This document shows positions 53,567-62,422 of a stretch of 63,545 nucleotides of DNA, in pieces. The stretch's first letter is position 1. Each line of letters begins with the position of its first letter. A program made the translations under genes and the position numbers. The notes under the pieces were generated by a model, which did not search any database, was not told where the DNA came from, and worked only from the letters and a program-made list of their open reading frames with translations. The stretch is from DASZKW01 sp035552775 (GTDB taxonomy: Bacteria; Actinomycetota; Acidimicrobiia; Acidimicrobiales; Palsa-688), in assembly GCA_035552775.1 (NCBI GenBank), contig DASZKW010000089.1, positions 1 to 63,545 on the forward strand. The letters run 5' to 3'.

Positions 53567-55395
53567 CTGCCCATGCCCACGATGGGCGCAGGTACCGGCG
53601 ATGCCGCGGCAGAGCCGTGGAAGGCGGCGTCGCCGAAGTTGAAGATCCCACCGTCGGAAGCCGCCAGCCAGTACCCACCACCGTCGGAGGTGGCGGCCAT
53701 GCCGACGATGGGCCGGTTGAGGTGCTCCCAGCCGGTCGAGCCGTGGTAGCCGGCGTCGCCGAAGGTGAAGATCCCGCCGTCGGAAGCCACCAGCCAGTAC
53801 CCACGACCATCGGGCGTCGCCGCCATGCCCACCACCGGCCTGTTCAACGGATGGCCGCCCTCGGAACCGTAGAACCCGGCGTCGCCGAAGGCGAACACCC
53901 CGCCGTCTGACGCGTCCATCCGGTAGCCGACGCCTCGTGGCTGCACGGCGATACCCACCACGGGCCGGTTGAGTTGCAGGCCGGCCAGCGAACCGAAGTT
54001 TGCCGCGGACCCGAAGCTGTAGACGCTTCCGTCGGCGCCGGCCAGGTCGTAGCCGTCGACCAGCGGGGACGCCGGCGTGGTGACGGCGCTGGCCACCGCG
54101 GCGCCGACGTCGAGGAAGCCGCCGGCGATGGGATCACCGGGGATCGGAGCCGCGCTCTGGCGGAGGATGCCGGCGACCTGGGCGCCCGACAGCGACGGGT
54201 TCGCAGCCAGCACCAAGGCGGCGGCCGCGGCCACCGTCGGCGAGGACATGGAGGTCCCCGAGGCGAGGGCGTAGTTGCCGTCGTTCCAGGTGGACAGCAC
54301 GTCCAGGCCGGGGGCGGCGATGTTGGCGGCGGCCCCGCGCTCGGAGAAGTAGGTCACCGCCCCGCTGTTGTCGGTGGCCGCGACCGACAGCACGCCGGGG
54401 TAGGCGGCGGGGAACTCGGGGATGGTGCCACTCCCGGCTTGGCCGTCGTTGCCCGCCGCCGCCACCACCACCACGCCGTGCGACAGGGCGAAGTCGATGG
54501 CGTTGGTCATGTCGGGGTCAGTCGGAAGACACTCGACCACAGGACCGCCGGCTCCTTCCTGGCACACGCCACCCGACAGCGACAGGTTGATCACCCGGTT
54601 GCCCGCCAAGGTGGCGTCGATGATTCCCGTGTCGACGTCGGCGTCGCTGCCGTTGCCCTGGTCGTCGAGGACCTTGTACACAGTCACCTGGGTGTTCCAC
54701 CCCAGCCCGGCGATGCCCGCGCCGTTGTTGGTGTTCGCGGCGATGATCCCGCTCACGTGGGTGCCGTGGCCCACCATGTCGTTGTTGGCGGCCGTCCCCG
54801 GAGTACAGGTGTCGGGGGCGCTGTCGTTCTGGCAGAGCGTGGGACCCATGATCACCTTGCCGGCCAGGTCCGGGTTCGAGGCCTCGACGCCTGTGTCGAG
54901 CACCGCCACCTTGATGCTGGCGCTCCCCTTGGTGATTCCCCATGCCCGTGGGGCGTGGACCGCCGCCAGGTTGGCCTGGTCGAACGTGCCGGCGAGCGCT
55001 TGGGACTGGTCGTCCTCCACGGCGACCGGGAACGGCGAGGCGCAACCGGCGTAGCACGGGTCGTTGGGCGTGACCGCAGTGGCGTGCACCCGGCCCGACA
55101 CGGTCGCGTAGGACACCTTGCCGCTGGCCTGGAGGTGGGCGATGAACGAGGCCGCCTGGCCGGCCCTGACTTTGTAGATGTAGCGGCCTCCCGGGGCCAG
55201 CTTGGGCGCTGACGGCGCGCCGGCGAGAACCGACGCCGCCGCCCTCAGCTGCGAGGACGCCAGCTTGACCACCACCGTCTCCAAGGCGCCCACCGGCGAC
55301 GGGCGCACGGCCAACGCCGGCCCGGCGGCGAGCACGCCCCCCGCCAGGGCCACCGCGCCCGCTATTCCAACGACTGCCTTGTCCCGCTTGCGCAC
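53563..55395 (-). CDS. Secreted subtilase (S8) with C-terminal repeats
   Basis: A 610-residue exported serine protease. From GTG 55395 the N-terminus is MRKRDKAVVG followed by a signal helix and AGPALAV. An inhibitor-I9-like propeptide (~40-105) precedes the S8 domain with catalytic Asp167 (AVLDTGVEAS), His210 (VGHGTHVSGII), Ser382 (ASGTSMSSPTVAAA) and oxyanion Asn316 (AAAGND). Four C-terminal repeats (~450-610), such as RGYWLVASDGGIFTFGDAGY, are of the same type as in the SpoIID protein downstream. The two overlap by 4 bases. Both are probably held on the cell surface by this module and work together on wall or surface proteins. Confidence 0.92.
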   Translation of the reverse strand: MRKRDKAVVGIAGAVALAGGVLAAGPALAVRPSPVGALETVVVKLASSQLRAAASVLAGAPSAPKLAPGGRYIYKVRAGQAASFIAHLQASGKVSYATVSGRVHATAVTPNDPCYAGCASPFPVAVEDDQSQALAGTFDQANLAAVHAPRAWGITKGSASIKVAVLDTGVEASNPDLAGKVIMGPTLCQNDSAPDTCTPGTAANNDMVGHGTHVSGIIAANTNNGAGIAGLGWNTQVTVYKVLDDQGNGSDADVDTGIIDATLAGNRVINLSLSGGVCQEGAGGPVVECLPTDPDMTNAIDFALSHGVVVVAAAGNDGQAGSGTIPEFPAAYPGVLSVAATDNSGAVTYFSERGAAANIAAPGLDVLSTWNDGNYALASGTSMSSPTVAAAAALVLAANPSLSGAQVAGILRQSAAPIPGDPIAGGFLDVGAAVASAVTTPASPLVDGYDLAGADGSVYSFGSAANFGSLAGLQLNRPVVGIAVQPRGVGYRMDASDGGVFAFGDAGFYGSEGGHPLNRPVVGMAATPDGRGYWLVASDGGIFTFGDAGYHGSTGWEHLNRPIVGMAATSDGGGYWLAASDGGIFNFGDAAFHGSAAASPVPAPIVGMGS

Positions 55396-55542
55396 CGTCG
55401 AATCGTCCCTCTCTCGCTGCCGGGGCCCAGGCTCCCCCGCCCGGGGCCGCTCGACCCCGCCAGAGCTCCAGTGTGCCCGCTCGGGCGGCGATGCGGGTGG
55501 CAGCCCGCGTCCTGCGCCGCCGGTGCCTATCCTGGCACGGCT

Positions 55543-55821
55543 ATGGCCGGATACCGAACGAGGCTGCGAGAGGCGCGTGACCGGATGTTCGCCCCGTCGG
55601 TCCAGGAGACCGTGTCGGGAACGGCGGCGGAGGTCAGCCGCCGTCTGCTGCCCGAACTGGCCGAGCTGCGCCGCATCATCGGCGACCAAGGTGACGCAGC
55701 CGACGAGGTGGCCGAGGCCCTCGGACGTACCCTCACCCGCTTGTCCGCCGAGGTGACGGACCTGGCTGCCGAGGTGGTACGCCTGCGCGAGCGGCTCGAC
55801 CGGTCCGACTCCGTACCCTGA
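55543..55821 (+). CDS. Small coiled-coil protein
   Basis: A 92-residue, almost entirely helical protein (YRTRLREARDRMFAPSVQET, LLPELAELRRIIGDQGDAAD, LTRLSAEVTDLAAEVVRLRE). Regular Leu/Val heptads in the second half predict a coiled coil. No catalytic motif is seen. The start is ATG 55543, divergent from the subtilase across a 147-base gap. It is 37 bases upstream of the double-GT4 gene, so probably leads that operon. Similar short helices occur at the start of the methyltransferase at 59740, so it may be an assembly or scaffold factor for the glycan enzymes (inference). Confidence 0.65.
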   Translation: MAGYRTRLREARDRMFAPSVQETVSGTAAEVSRRLLPELAELRRIIGDQGDAADEVAEALGRTLTRLSAEVTDLAAEVVRLRERLDRSDSVP

Positions 55822-55858
55822 TCTCGGTGCACGCCAAGGTCCCCGGAGGAGGCACCCG

Positions 55859-58246
55859 GTGACCGTCATGCCCCGGGGCGTCACCATCGACCTGCGGGCG
55901 GCCCAGCGGCCGGGTTACCGCGACCGCGGGATCGGGCGCTATTCGGTCGATCTGGCCCGTGCCCTCGTCGCCGGCCACCCGGACCTGATCGATACGATCC
56001 GGGTCGACCCGGACCTGCCGCCCGCCGGCGGGATCGGCGATTTGGCGACTAGCGGTCTGCTCACCACCGAGACCGTGACGAGCAGGTCGCGTACCTACCA
56101 CGTGATGGCGCCGTTCGACCTCGACGCCCGCTTCGGCGAGCTGTGGCCGCCCGCGGCGTCTGCGAGCGGAGCGCGCCTGGTCGTCACCGTCTACGACCTC
56201 ATCCCGGAGGTAATGCCCGAGACCTACCTCACGGACCCGGGGTACCGGCGCCGCTACCGGGCGCGGCGCGAGTTGGTGCGCGCCGCCGACGCTGTAGTCA
56301 CCTTGTCGGCCTCGGGTGCCGTCGACGTCGTCGAGCGCCTGGGGGTCCCCCCTTCGCGCGTGCACGTCGTCGGAGCCGCCTCCGGAAGCGCTTTCGGTCC
56401 GCCCTCGTCGCGCGCCGATGCGGCGGCGGAGGCGCGCCACGCCATAGCCGGTCTCGGTGCCCGCTGGATCGTCTACAACGGCGCCGTCGAGCCCCGCAAG
56501 AACATGGAGAGGCTGGTGGAGGCCTACGCCCGCCTGCCCGACCAGGTGCGGGAGGCATGGCAGCTCGTGCTCGTGTGCGCGCTGGCGCCCCTCGAGCGCA
56601 ACCACTTCCAGGTGCGGGCGCGCCAGCTCGGCATCGAGGGTCGCCTCGTCCTCACCGGCTTCCTGCCCGACCAGCAGCTGGCCCGGCTCTACCAGGGCGC
56701 CGACCTGGTGGCGTTCCCGTCGCTGTACGAGGGCTTCGGACTGCCGGTGGCCGAGGCCCTGGCGTGTGGCGCGGCGGTGGTGGCATCAGGGAACTCGGCG
56801 CTGGCCGAGCTGGTGGCGCCCGAGGCCACCTTCGACCCGCGCGACACGGCGGCGATCACCGCCGCGCTGGCACGGGCCCTCAGCGACAGCGCCTACCGGA
56901 CCCGGCTGGAGGCGTGGGCCGGTCGGCGCCGCCCGGGTTGGGCGGAAGTCGCCGACCGGGTGGCCGCCGTGCACCGGCGACTCCTCGACCACTCGCCCGC
57001 CGGGCGGGCCGGCTGGCGGCGTAGGCCGCTGGTTGCCATGGTGACACCCTGGCCCCCCCAGCGCACGGGGGTGGCCGACTACAGCGCCCGGCTGGTCGCC
57101 GCCCTCGACGGCCGTGTGGACGTCGACGTCTTCGTGGACGGCGACGTTTTCGTGGACGGCGACGAGCCGCGCCCGGCCGGTGCCCGAGGCCACCCGCCGC
57201 GCCCGGCCATCGATCTGCCGGAGGGATCGCTCGTCCAGGCGCCGGCGGTCATCCCGATCGTCGCCTCGGTGAGGGGGGGCTACGACGCGGTAGTCGTCGC
57301 CCTCGGCAACAGTGAATTTCACGCCGGGGCCCTGCGCCTGCTGCGTACCACCGACCTGGGACCCGTCGTCGCCGCCCACGACGTGCGTATGACCGGGTTG
57401 TACCGCCACGCAGAGAGCCGGGGGGCCGTCCCGGAGGGTTTCGTCGCCGCCCTGGAGGCCATGTACCCCGGGATCGACCCCGAAATCCTCGTGGACGGAT
57501 GGGTCCCCCCCGAGGTGGCCGAGCGCCACGGGCTCCTCATGGCTCGTGAGGTCATCTCGCGCTCAGGGCGGTTCCTAGCCACGTCCGCTTACGCTGCCGC
57601 CGTCGCCCGGCTCGACGCGGACGTGGGCGACGCCGGCAGGGTCGGCGTGTGGGCCTACGCCTACCCGCGTGTTGTACCCCGGGTACCCGAAGACGAGGAC
57701 GACCACCTGGTCGTCAGTTTCGGCCTGGTCGACCCGGCCAAGCTCCCTGAGCTGACCATCGCCGCCCTGGCCCGCCTCGCACCGGGGCGGCCCCGGACCC
57801 GCCTGGTGTTCGTAGGCCCGGTGGCGACCGGTGTGCGGTCCGGTTTGGAGTCCCTCGCCGCCGACCTCGGGATCACCGACCGGGTGGCGTTCGTGGGCCA
57901 CACAGGCGAGGCCGCCTACCGCGGGTGGCTGCGGCGGGCCGCGGTGGCCGTGCAGCTGCGCGCCCGCTCCAATGGCGAGACGTCGGGCGCCATCGCCGAC
58001 TGCCTGACCTACGGCGTCGCCACCGTCGTGACAGACATCGGGCCCCAGCGCGAGCTACCCGACTCAGTCATCAAGGTGCCGGATCGTGTGGGCCCGGCGA
58101 CGCTGGCCGCCACGGTCGCCGGGCTGCTCGACGACCCGGCCCACCGGCACCGCCTCGGCGCCGACGCCCAGGCGTGGGTGGGCGCCCGCGGCTTCGACAA
58201 GGCCGCCGACACCCTCGTCGGGCTGCTGGCGGCTGAGCCCCGGTGA
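55859..58246 (+). CDS. Bifunctional GT4 glycosyltransferase (two GT-B domains)
   Basis: A 795-residue protein. The first GT4 domain (1-~385) contains ITIDLRAAQ-like start TIDLRAAQRPGYRDRGIGRY, VVTVYDLIPEVMPETYLTDP, WIVYNGAVEPRKNMERLVEA and VAFPSLYEGFGLPVAEALAC. The second half (~390-795) begins LVAMVTPWPPQRTGVADYSA and has a donor-binding part, VAVQLRARSNGETSGAIADC, with Glu and Gly in the usual places. A linker tandem, DVFVDGDVFVDGDEP, is present. GGAGGAGG lies 7 bases before GTG 55859. The stop overlaps the next GT2 gene (GTGA). It probably adds two different sugars to a lipid-linked glycan. Confidence 0.9.
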   Translation: MTVMPRGVTIDLRAAQRPGYRDRGIGRYSVDLARALVAGHPDLIDTIRVDPDLPPAGGIGDLATSGLLTTETVTSRSRTYHVMAPFDLDARFGELWPPAASASGARLVVTVYDLIPEVMPETYLTDPGYRRRYRARRELVRAADAVVTLSASGAVDVVERLGVPPSRVHVVGAASGSAFGPPSSRADAAAEARHAIAGLGARWIVYNGAVEPRKNMERLVEAYARLPDQVREAWQLVLVCALAPLERNHFQVRARQLGIEGRLVLTGFLPDQQLARLYQGADLVAFPSLYEGFGLPVAEALACGAAVVASGNSALAELVAPEATFDPRDTAAITAALARALSDSAYRTRLEAWAGRRRPGWAEVADRVAAVHRRLLDHSPAGRAGWRRRPLVAMVTPWPPQRTGVADYSARLVAALDGRVDVDVFVDGDVFVDGDEPRPAGARGHPPRPAIDLPEGSLVQAPAVIPIVASVRGGYDAVVVALGNSEFHAGALRLLRTTDLGPVVAAHDVRMTGLYRHAESRGAVPEGFVAALEAMYPGIDPEILVDGWVPPEVAERHGLLMAREVISRSGRFLATSAYAAAVARLDADVGDAGRVGVWAYAYPRVVPRVPEDEDDHLVVSFGLVDPAKLPELTIAALARLAPGRPRTRLVFVGPVATGVRSGLESLAADLGITDRVAFVGHTGEAAYRGWLRRAAVAVQLRARSNGETSGAIADCLTYGVATVVTDIGPQRELPDSVIKVPDRVGPATLAATVAGLLDDPAHRHRLGADAQAWVGARGFDKAADTLVGLLAAEPR

Positions 58247-59439
58247 CCACTTCGGTAATCGTGTTGTCCCACCGCCCGGGGGAGTGGCTGGTGCGCTGCC
58301 TCGAGTCGTTGACCACCCAGGCCGATGAGGTGGTCCTCGTCGACAACGCCTCTCCCAACGGCGAGGCCTCAACCATCGGAGCGAAGGCCGGAGTCATGGT
58401 GATCCGCTCGCCCACAAACAGGGGTTTCGCCGGCGGGGTCAACCTGGGTCTGAGCCACGCGACCGGGGACGTCGTCGCCCTCCTCAACGACGACGCCGTG
58501 GCCGGCGCTGGTTGGCTGCGCTCGGCCTCCGAGCTCCTCGAAGACCCGGCCGTGGCCGCCGTCACCCCCAAGGTCCGCCTGGACGGATGGTGGCGCGAGG
58601 TCGTCCTCGACGACCCCGCCTGGTTCGCACCGGGCGATGCCAGGCCCCTCGGGCGCCAGGTGTGTTCGGTCACCGTCGACGGCACCGACGTGCTCGGCGC
58701 GCTGGGCGGCGCGGGAATCCACCAGTTGGAGCACCAGCCCGACGACGATTCCAGGCGGTGGCGCTGGACCGCCGGCGCCCGACCGTTCTACGTGCCGTTG
58801 AAGGGCCCGGATGGCGACGGCCAGATCCTGGTCGACGGAACCGAGCCGCCACCGGGCCCGCGATGCCGGCTCATCAACAACGCTGGTTCTTTTCTCCGCC
58901 TCGACGGGTACCTCGGCGACCATGGGCTCGAGGCTCCCGACGACGGCCGCTTCGACGACCCCGCCGAGCGCTTCTCTGCCAGCGGGACCGCCCTCGTCGC
59001 CCGCGCCGCCACCTTCGCCCGACTCGGCGGACTGGCCGAGCCCTACTTTGCCTACTACGAGGACAGCGACTGGAGTTGGAGGGCGCGCCTGGCCGGGCTG
59101 CGCCTCGTGTACGACCCTCGCACGTCGGTCGAGCATCGGCGATCGGCCACCAGTGGCGGCGTCAGCGACCCCTGGGTCCACCGCCTCGGCGAGCGCAACC
59201 GGCTCCTGACCGTCGTACGGAACGCCCCTGGACCCGTCGCCGCCCGGCTCGTCGGCCGCCGGCTACGGGAGGGCCCGGACCAGGGAATCCGCCGGGCCGT
59301 GCTCGCCCGGCTGCCGTGGGCGCTCGCCACCCGCGCCGCGCTCTCCCGGCGCTGGGAACTTCGCCCCGCGCAGGTGTGGGAGCGGTGGGCCGGCGCCGGC
59401 GTCACCTGGGACGACGGCCCATGCCGCACCGGGTCGTGA
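58243..59439 (+). CDS. GT2 glycosyltransferase (rhamnosyltransferase-like)
   Basis: A 398-residue GT2 enzyme. The GT-A core reads TTSVIVLSHRPGEWLVRCLE, EVVLVDNASPNGEA, SPTNRGFAGGVNLGL and VVALLNDDAVAGAGWL, with DD as the metal site. The C-terminal part has GLAEPYFAYYEDSDWSWRAR, the ED-D/W motif of rhamnosyl- or galactofuranosyltransferase-like members. An insert at ~130-230 (WFAPGDARPLGRQ and following) is not part of the common core. Its GTG overlaps the upstream GT4 stop, so the pair is coupled. Confidence 0.9.
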   Translation: MTTSVIVLSHRPGEWLVRCLESLTTQADEVVLVDNASPNGEASTIGAKAGVMVIRSPTNRGFAGGVNLGLSHATGDVVALLNDDAVAGAGWLRSASELLEDPAVAAVTPKVRLDGWWREVVLDDPAWFAPGDARPLGRQVCSVTVDGTDVLGALGGAGIHQLEHQPDDDSRRWRWTAGARPFYVPLKGPDGDGQILVDGTEPPPGPRCRLINNAGSFLRLDGYLGDHGLEAPDDGRFDDPAERFSASGTALVARAATFARLGGLAEPYFAYYEDSDWSWRARLAGLRLVYDPRTSVEHRRSATSGGVSDPWVHRLGERNRLLTVVRNAPGPVAARLVGRRLREGPDQGIRRAVLARLPWALATRAALSRRWELRPAQVWERWAGAGVTWDDGPCRTGS

Positions 59440-59739
59440 TCCTCGATGACGTGGCGATGCCCGGTGACGTCATTGCCGGCGCCGGCGGCCCCCACGAGCA
59501 GACGGAGCCTCGCCCCTTCTCCAACGTGGTAAGTGGAATGTACCGTTTCGCGTGCCGGTCCCTCAGCCGTGTACGAAATAGCATGGTGGCCGCGCGAAAT
59601 CGTTCACGAAAATCGGCGGCTCGCGCGAAACCGTACATTTTGGGGTATCGATCCCGGCCGATCGGCAGCGTGTACCGCTGGGGTACGTCCAGCCGGCCCG
59701 GGGCCGAGCCGCCGAGGCAAGGACTGGTAGCGTCCGCCG
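59440..59739. promoter_or_regulatory. Gap with long imperfect inverted repeat and GCGAAA direct repeats
   Basis: Three hundred bases without a gene. A 16-bp arm AATGTACCGTTTCGCG (59537-59552) has an inverted partner at 59624-59639 with one mismatch, leaving a 71-base centre. CGCGCGAAA occurs at 59591-59599 and 59622-59630, and ACGAAA-type words recur between. This is lower in GC than its surroundings and lies ~100 bases before the methyltransferase start, so it is probably a promoter with operator sites. The binding factor is unknown. Confidence 0.55.
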
Positions 59740-60873
59740 GTGTCCCCCCTCGACGATCTGCTTGACCGTATCCGCCAGCGGGTGCAGCTTCGTCAATCCG
59801 CTACCGGTGGCCAGGGGGTAGCTGGCGGCCAGACGGTCCCGACCGCAGAGGAAGTGACAGCTGCGATCGGGCGGCTGGGCGAGGCGGGCCGCTTCGATGC
59901 CCGTCCAGCCGCCACCTCGTCGCGCTCGCGGGTGGGCGGCGTCGCCCACCGGCTGGCGGCCGTGGCAACGGCCCGGCAGATAGCGCACGTGCTCGCCCAG
60001 GTACAAGCGTTCGCCGACTCCTGCCGTGAGGCCCTCGAACTGCTCGCCGCCCGCGCCGAGGGGGCCGGCGCGCACGTGCACCCTTTGCTCGCCGCCCAGG
60101 TGGACGCCGCCATCGACCGCCTCGCCGACGCCGAACCCTACGGGCCCGCGGCATTCGGCGATCTCCAGGCCCGGGTGGCGGCCATCGAGGCGATAGTCCT
60201 CGAAGGCTCGCGCTTGCCCTCCGACGCGCCGATGCGGCCCTGGTGGACCACAGATGCCTGGGCGGACCACTGCGACGGGCCACGCCGCGAGGCAGTGGCG
60301 CTGAGGTCCAACCTGCTCGGCCACCTGGCTGCCCCCGTGCTCGACGTGGCCTGCGGGAGGGGTGACCTCCTGGAGGCCCTGCGCGACGCACGCATTCCGG
60401 CATCGGGTGCGGAGACCGACCCCCGTCTGCTGGCTCGAGCGACGGCGGCCGGCTTGCTCGCCGTACGTCAAAGCCCGCTCATGGCAGTTGGCCGGGCGAC
60501 CGACGGCGAGCTCGGATCGGTAGCCGCCCTCGGGGTCATCGAAACGATGGGCAGTCAGGGCGCCGCCGACCTCGTCGGTCTGTCCGCCGACAAGCTGCGA
60601 CCTGGTGGCCGCCTGCTCGTCGAGAGCGTCGACGGGGACGGCGCCAGGGTCTGGGCAGACCCGGGCACCCGCCGGCCCCAGGACCCGGAGTGGATGGCGT
60701 GGCTGTGCCGCCAAGCGGGATTCAGCGAGGTCGCAGTGTTGCGGGCCTCGGAGTCACCTGCCGGCGCTCGCCCGGGTTCGTACCTCGTGGCCGCCGCCGG
60801 TCTCGGCCTCGACGCCCCCCGGGCCGAGCGGCCGCCTGAGCGGAATGCCGGGCCCGAGCCGCCCCCCGGTTGA
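59740..60873 (+). CDS. SAM-dependent methyltransferase of the glycan cluster
   Basis: A 377-residue protein. An N-terminal helical half (~1-165; LDDLLDRIRQRVQLRQ, RQIAHVLAQVQAFADSCREA, FGDLQARVAAIEAIVLEGSR) precedes a class I methyltransferase domain. The SAM motif is PVLDVACGRGDLLEALRDA, followed by GAETDPRLLARATA and KLRPGGRLLVESVDGD. Such helical-methyltransferase proteins are common in actinobacterial polysaccharide loci, where they cap or modify chains. The start is GTG 59740; GT4 follows after 12 bases. The Pro-rich tail is not conserved-looking. Confidence 0.82.
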   Translation: MSPLDDLLDRIRQRVQLRQSATGGQGVAGGQTVPTAEEVTAAIGRLGEAGRFDARPAATSSRSRVGGVAHRLAAVATARQIAHVLAQVQAFADSCREALELLAARAEGAGAHVHPLLAAQVDAAIDRLADAEPYGPAAFGDLQARVAAIEAIVLEGSRLPSDAPMRPWWTTDAWADHCDGPRREAVALRSNLLGHLAAPVLDVACGRGDLLEALRDARIPASGAETDPRLLARATAAGLLAVRQSPLMAVGRATDGELGSVAALGVIETMGSQGAADLVGLSADKLRPGGRLLVESVDGDGARVWADPGTRRPQDPEWMAWLCRQAGFSEVAVLRASESPAGARPGSYLVAAAGLGLDAPRAERPPERNAGPEPPPG

Positions 60874-60885
60874 GGAACGAGCCCG

Positions 60886-62160
60886 GTGCGTATGCTCTTC
60901 GTAGTCCAGCGCTACGGCATCGAGGTGGCCGGAGGAGCGGAACAACACTGCCGCCAGTTCGCCACCCGCCTGGCGGCGAGGGGCCACGAGGTCCACGTGC
61001 TAACCAGTCGGGCCCGAAGCGCCGCCGACTGGGCCGATTCCTACCCACCCGCCCAGACCGAGCTCGACGGGGTCACCGTGCACCGCATAGGCGTGGCCCG
61101 GGCCAAGGACGAGGCCGCCTTCGACGACCTCACCGTCCGCCAGATCTGGGGTCGACCCCCCCCGGCCCTCGCCGTCCAGGAACGGTGGCTGCGCGAGCAG
61201 GGCCCCGACCTCGACGGCCTGGTGGCGTGGTTGGAACAGGAGGCGGGGGGGTTCGATGTCGTCGTGTTCTTCACCTACCTGTTCACCACCTGTTGGGCCG
61301 GTCTGCCGGCGGTCGCCGGCCGCGTCCCCACCGTCCTGCATGCCACCGCCCACGACGAGCCCTACTTCTGGCTGCCGGTGTTTGACACCGTGCTGCGGTT
61401 GCCGTCGGTATACGCGTGGTCGACCGAGGAGGAGCGCGCCCTGCTCGCCCGGCGCGGCGCCGGCCGGCGGCCGGGGACGGTGGTCGGCGTCGGCGTCGTG
61501 GCGGCCGGCGCTGGGGCCGGCGCCGTGGCGGCCGGCGCTGGGGCGGCCGGCGCTGGGGCGGCCGGCGCTGGGTCCGGGGCGCGCTTTAGGGCTGGCGTAG
61601 CCGGGCTCGGAGAGCGCCCATACCTCCTCTACGTGGGGCGGGTCACGGCGGGAAAGGGGGCCCCCGAACTGGTGGACATGTTCACCGCCTACAAGGCACG
61701 CCGGGGCGGACGGCTGGCCCTGGTGCTTGTAGGGGAGGCCGAGCGAGGACTGGTCGGCCCGGGTCCCGATCGGGGAGGTGATGTCATCGCCACCGGCTTC
61801 GTGGACGACGTCACCCGGTCCGACGCCATGGCCGGGGCGCTGGCGTTGGTGGTGCCCTCCCACTTCGAGTCATTCTCCATGGTGCTCTGCGAAGCATGGG
61901 CTCAGGGGTGCCCAGCCATAGTCCAGGGTGCTTCGGACGTGCTCGCCGGCCAGGCGCTGCGCTCCGGTGCGGGGATCCCGTACCGCGGTCGTTCGGAGTG
62001 GGAGGCGGCGGTGGACCTGCTGATCGACGAGCCCGCCCTGGGAGCCCGACTCGGCGACGCCGGCCGGCGCTACGTGGCAAAACGGTACCGCTGGGACACG
62101 GTGTTGGATCGCTACGAGCGCCTCTTGGGCCTGGCCATGCACGTCCACGCCGGCCGATGA
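60886..62160 (+). CDS. GT4 glycosyltransferase with Ala/Gly-rich insert
   Basis: A 424-residue GT-B enzyme of family GT4. The acceptor half begins MRMLFVVQRYGIEVAGGAEQ with GGAEQH as the glycine loop; the donor half has LLYVGRVTAGKGAPELVDMF, ALVVPSHFESFSMVLCEAWA (E-x7-E pattern) and GCPAIVQGASDV. Between the two halves is a run of VAAGAGAGAVAAGAGAAGAG, coded by short tandem repeats at about 61498-61572, in the interdomain linker. The start is GTG 60886. It is the last gene of the plus-strand glycan operon before a 262-base gap that holds no gene I can support. Confidence 0.88.
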   Translation: MRMLFVVQRYGIEVAGGAEQHCRQFATRLAARGHEVHVLTSRARSAADWADSYPPAQTELDGVTVHRIGVARAKDEAAFDDLTVRQIWGRPPPALAVQERWLREQGPDLDGLVAWLEQEAGGFDVVVFFTYLFTTCWAGLPAVAGRVPTVLHATAHDEPYFWLPVFDTVLRLPSVYAWSTEEERALLARRGAGRRPGTVVGVGVVAAGAGAGAVAAGAGAAGAGAAGAGSGARFRAGVAGLGERPYLLYVGRVTAGKGAPELVDMFTAYKARRGGRLALVLVGEAERGLVGPGPDRGGDVIATGFVDDVTRSDAMAGALALVVPSHFESFSMVLCEAWAQGCPAIVQGASDVLAGQALRSGAGIPYRGRSEWEAAVDLLIDEPALGARLGDAGRRYVAKRYRWDTVLDRYERLLGLAMHVHAGR

Positions 62161-62422
62161 CTCCTCTAGGTCGGCTAGGGAGTTCCGTTTACAGGTGGTG
62201 TCGCTGCGGGTGGGCTTCGGGTCTTCCGTGTGTCTCGGGACCCATGACTAGTTGGGGTTTGCCGCCACGTGCACGCTCGTGCGCGCCAGGCGCTGCGACC
62301 TGCACGGTCAACGTCGCTATAGCGCAACCGGCGTGCACAACGCACGGGACGGCGCGCATTTCGGTTCACAAGACGGGAAGAGGTTGCCTTGTCGCGGCAG
62401 TAAAGCCCTCGGCGGCTGCCGA

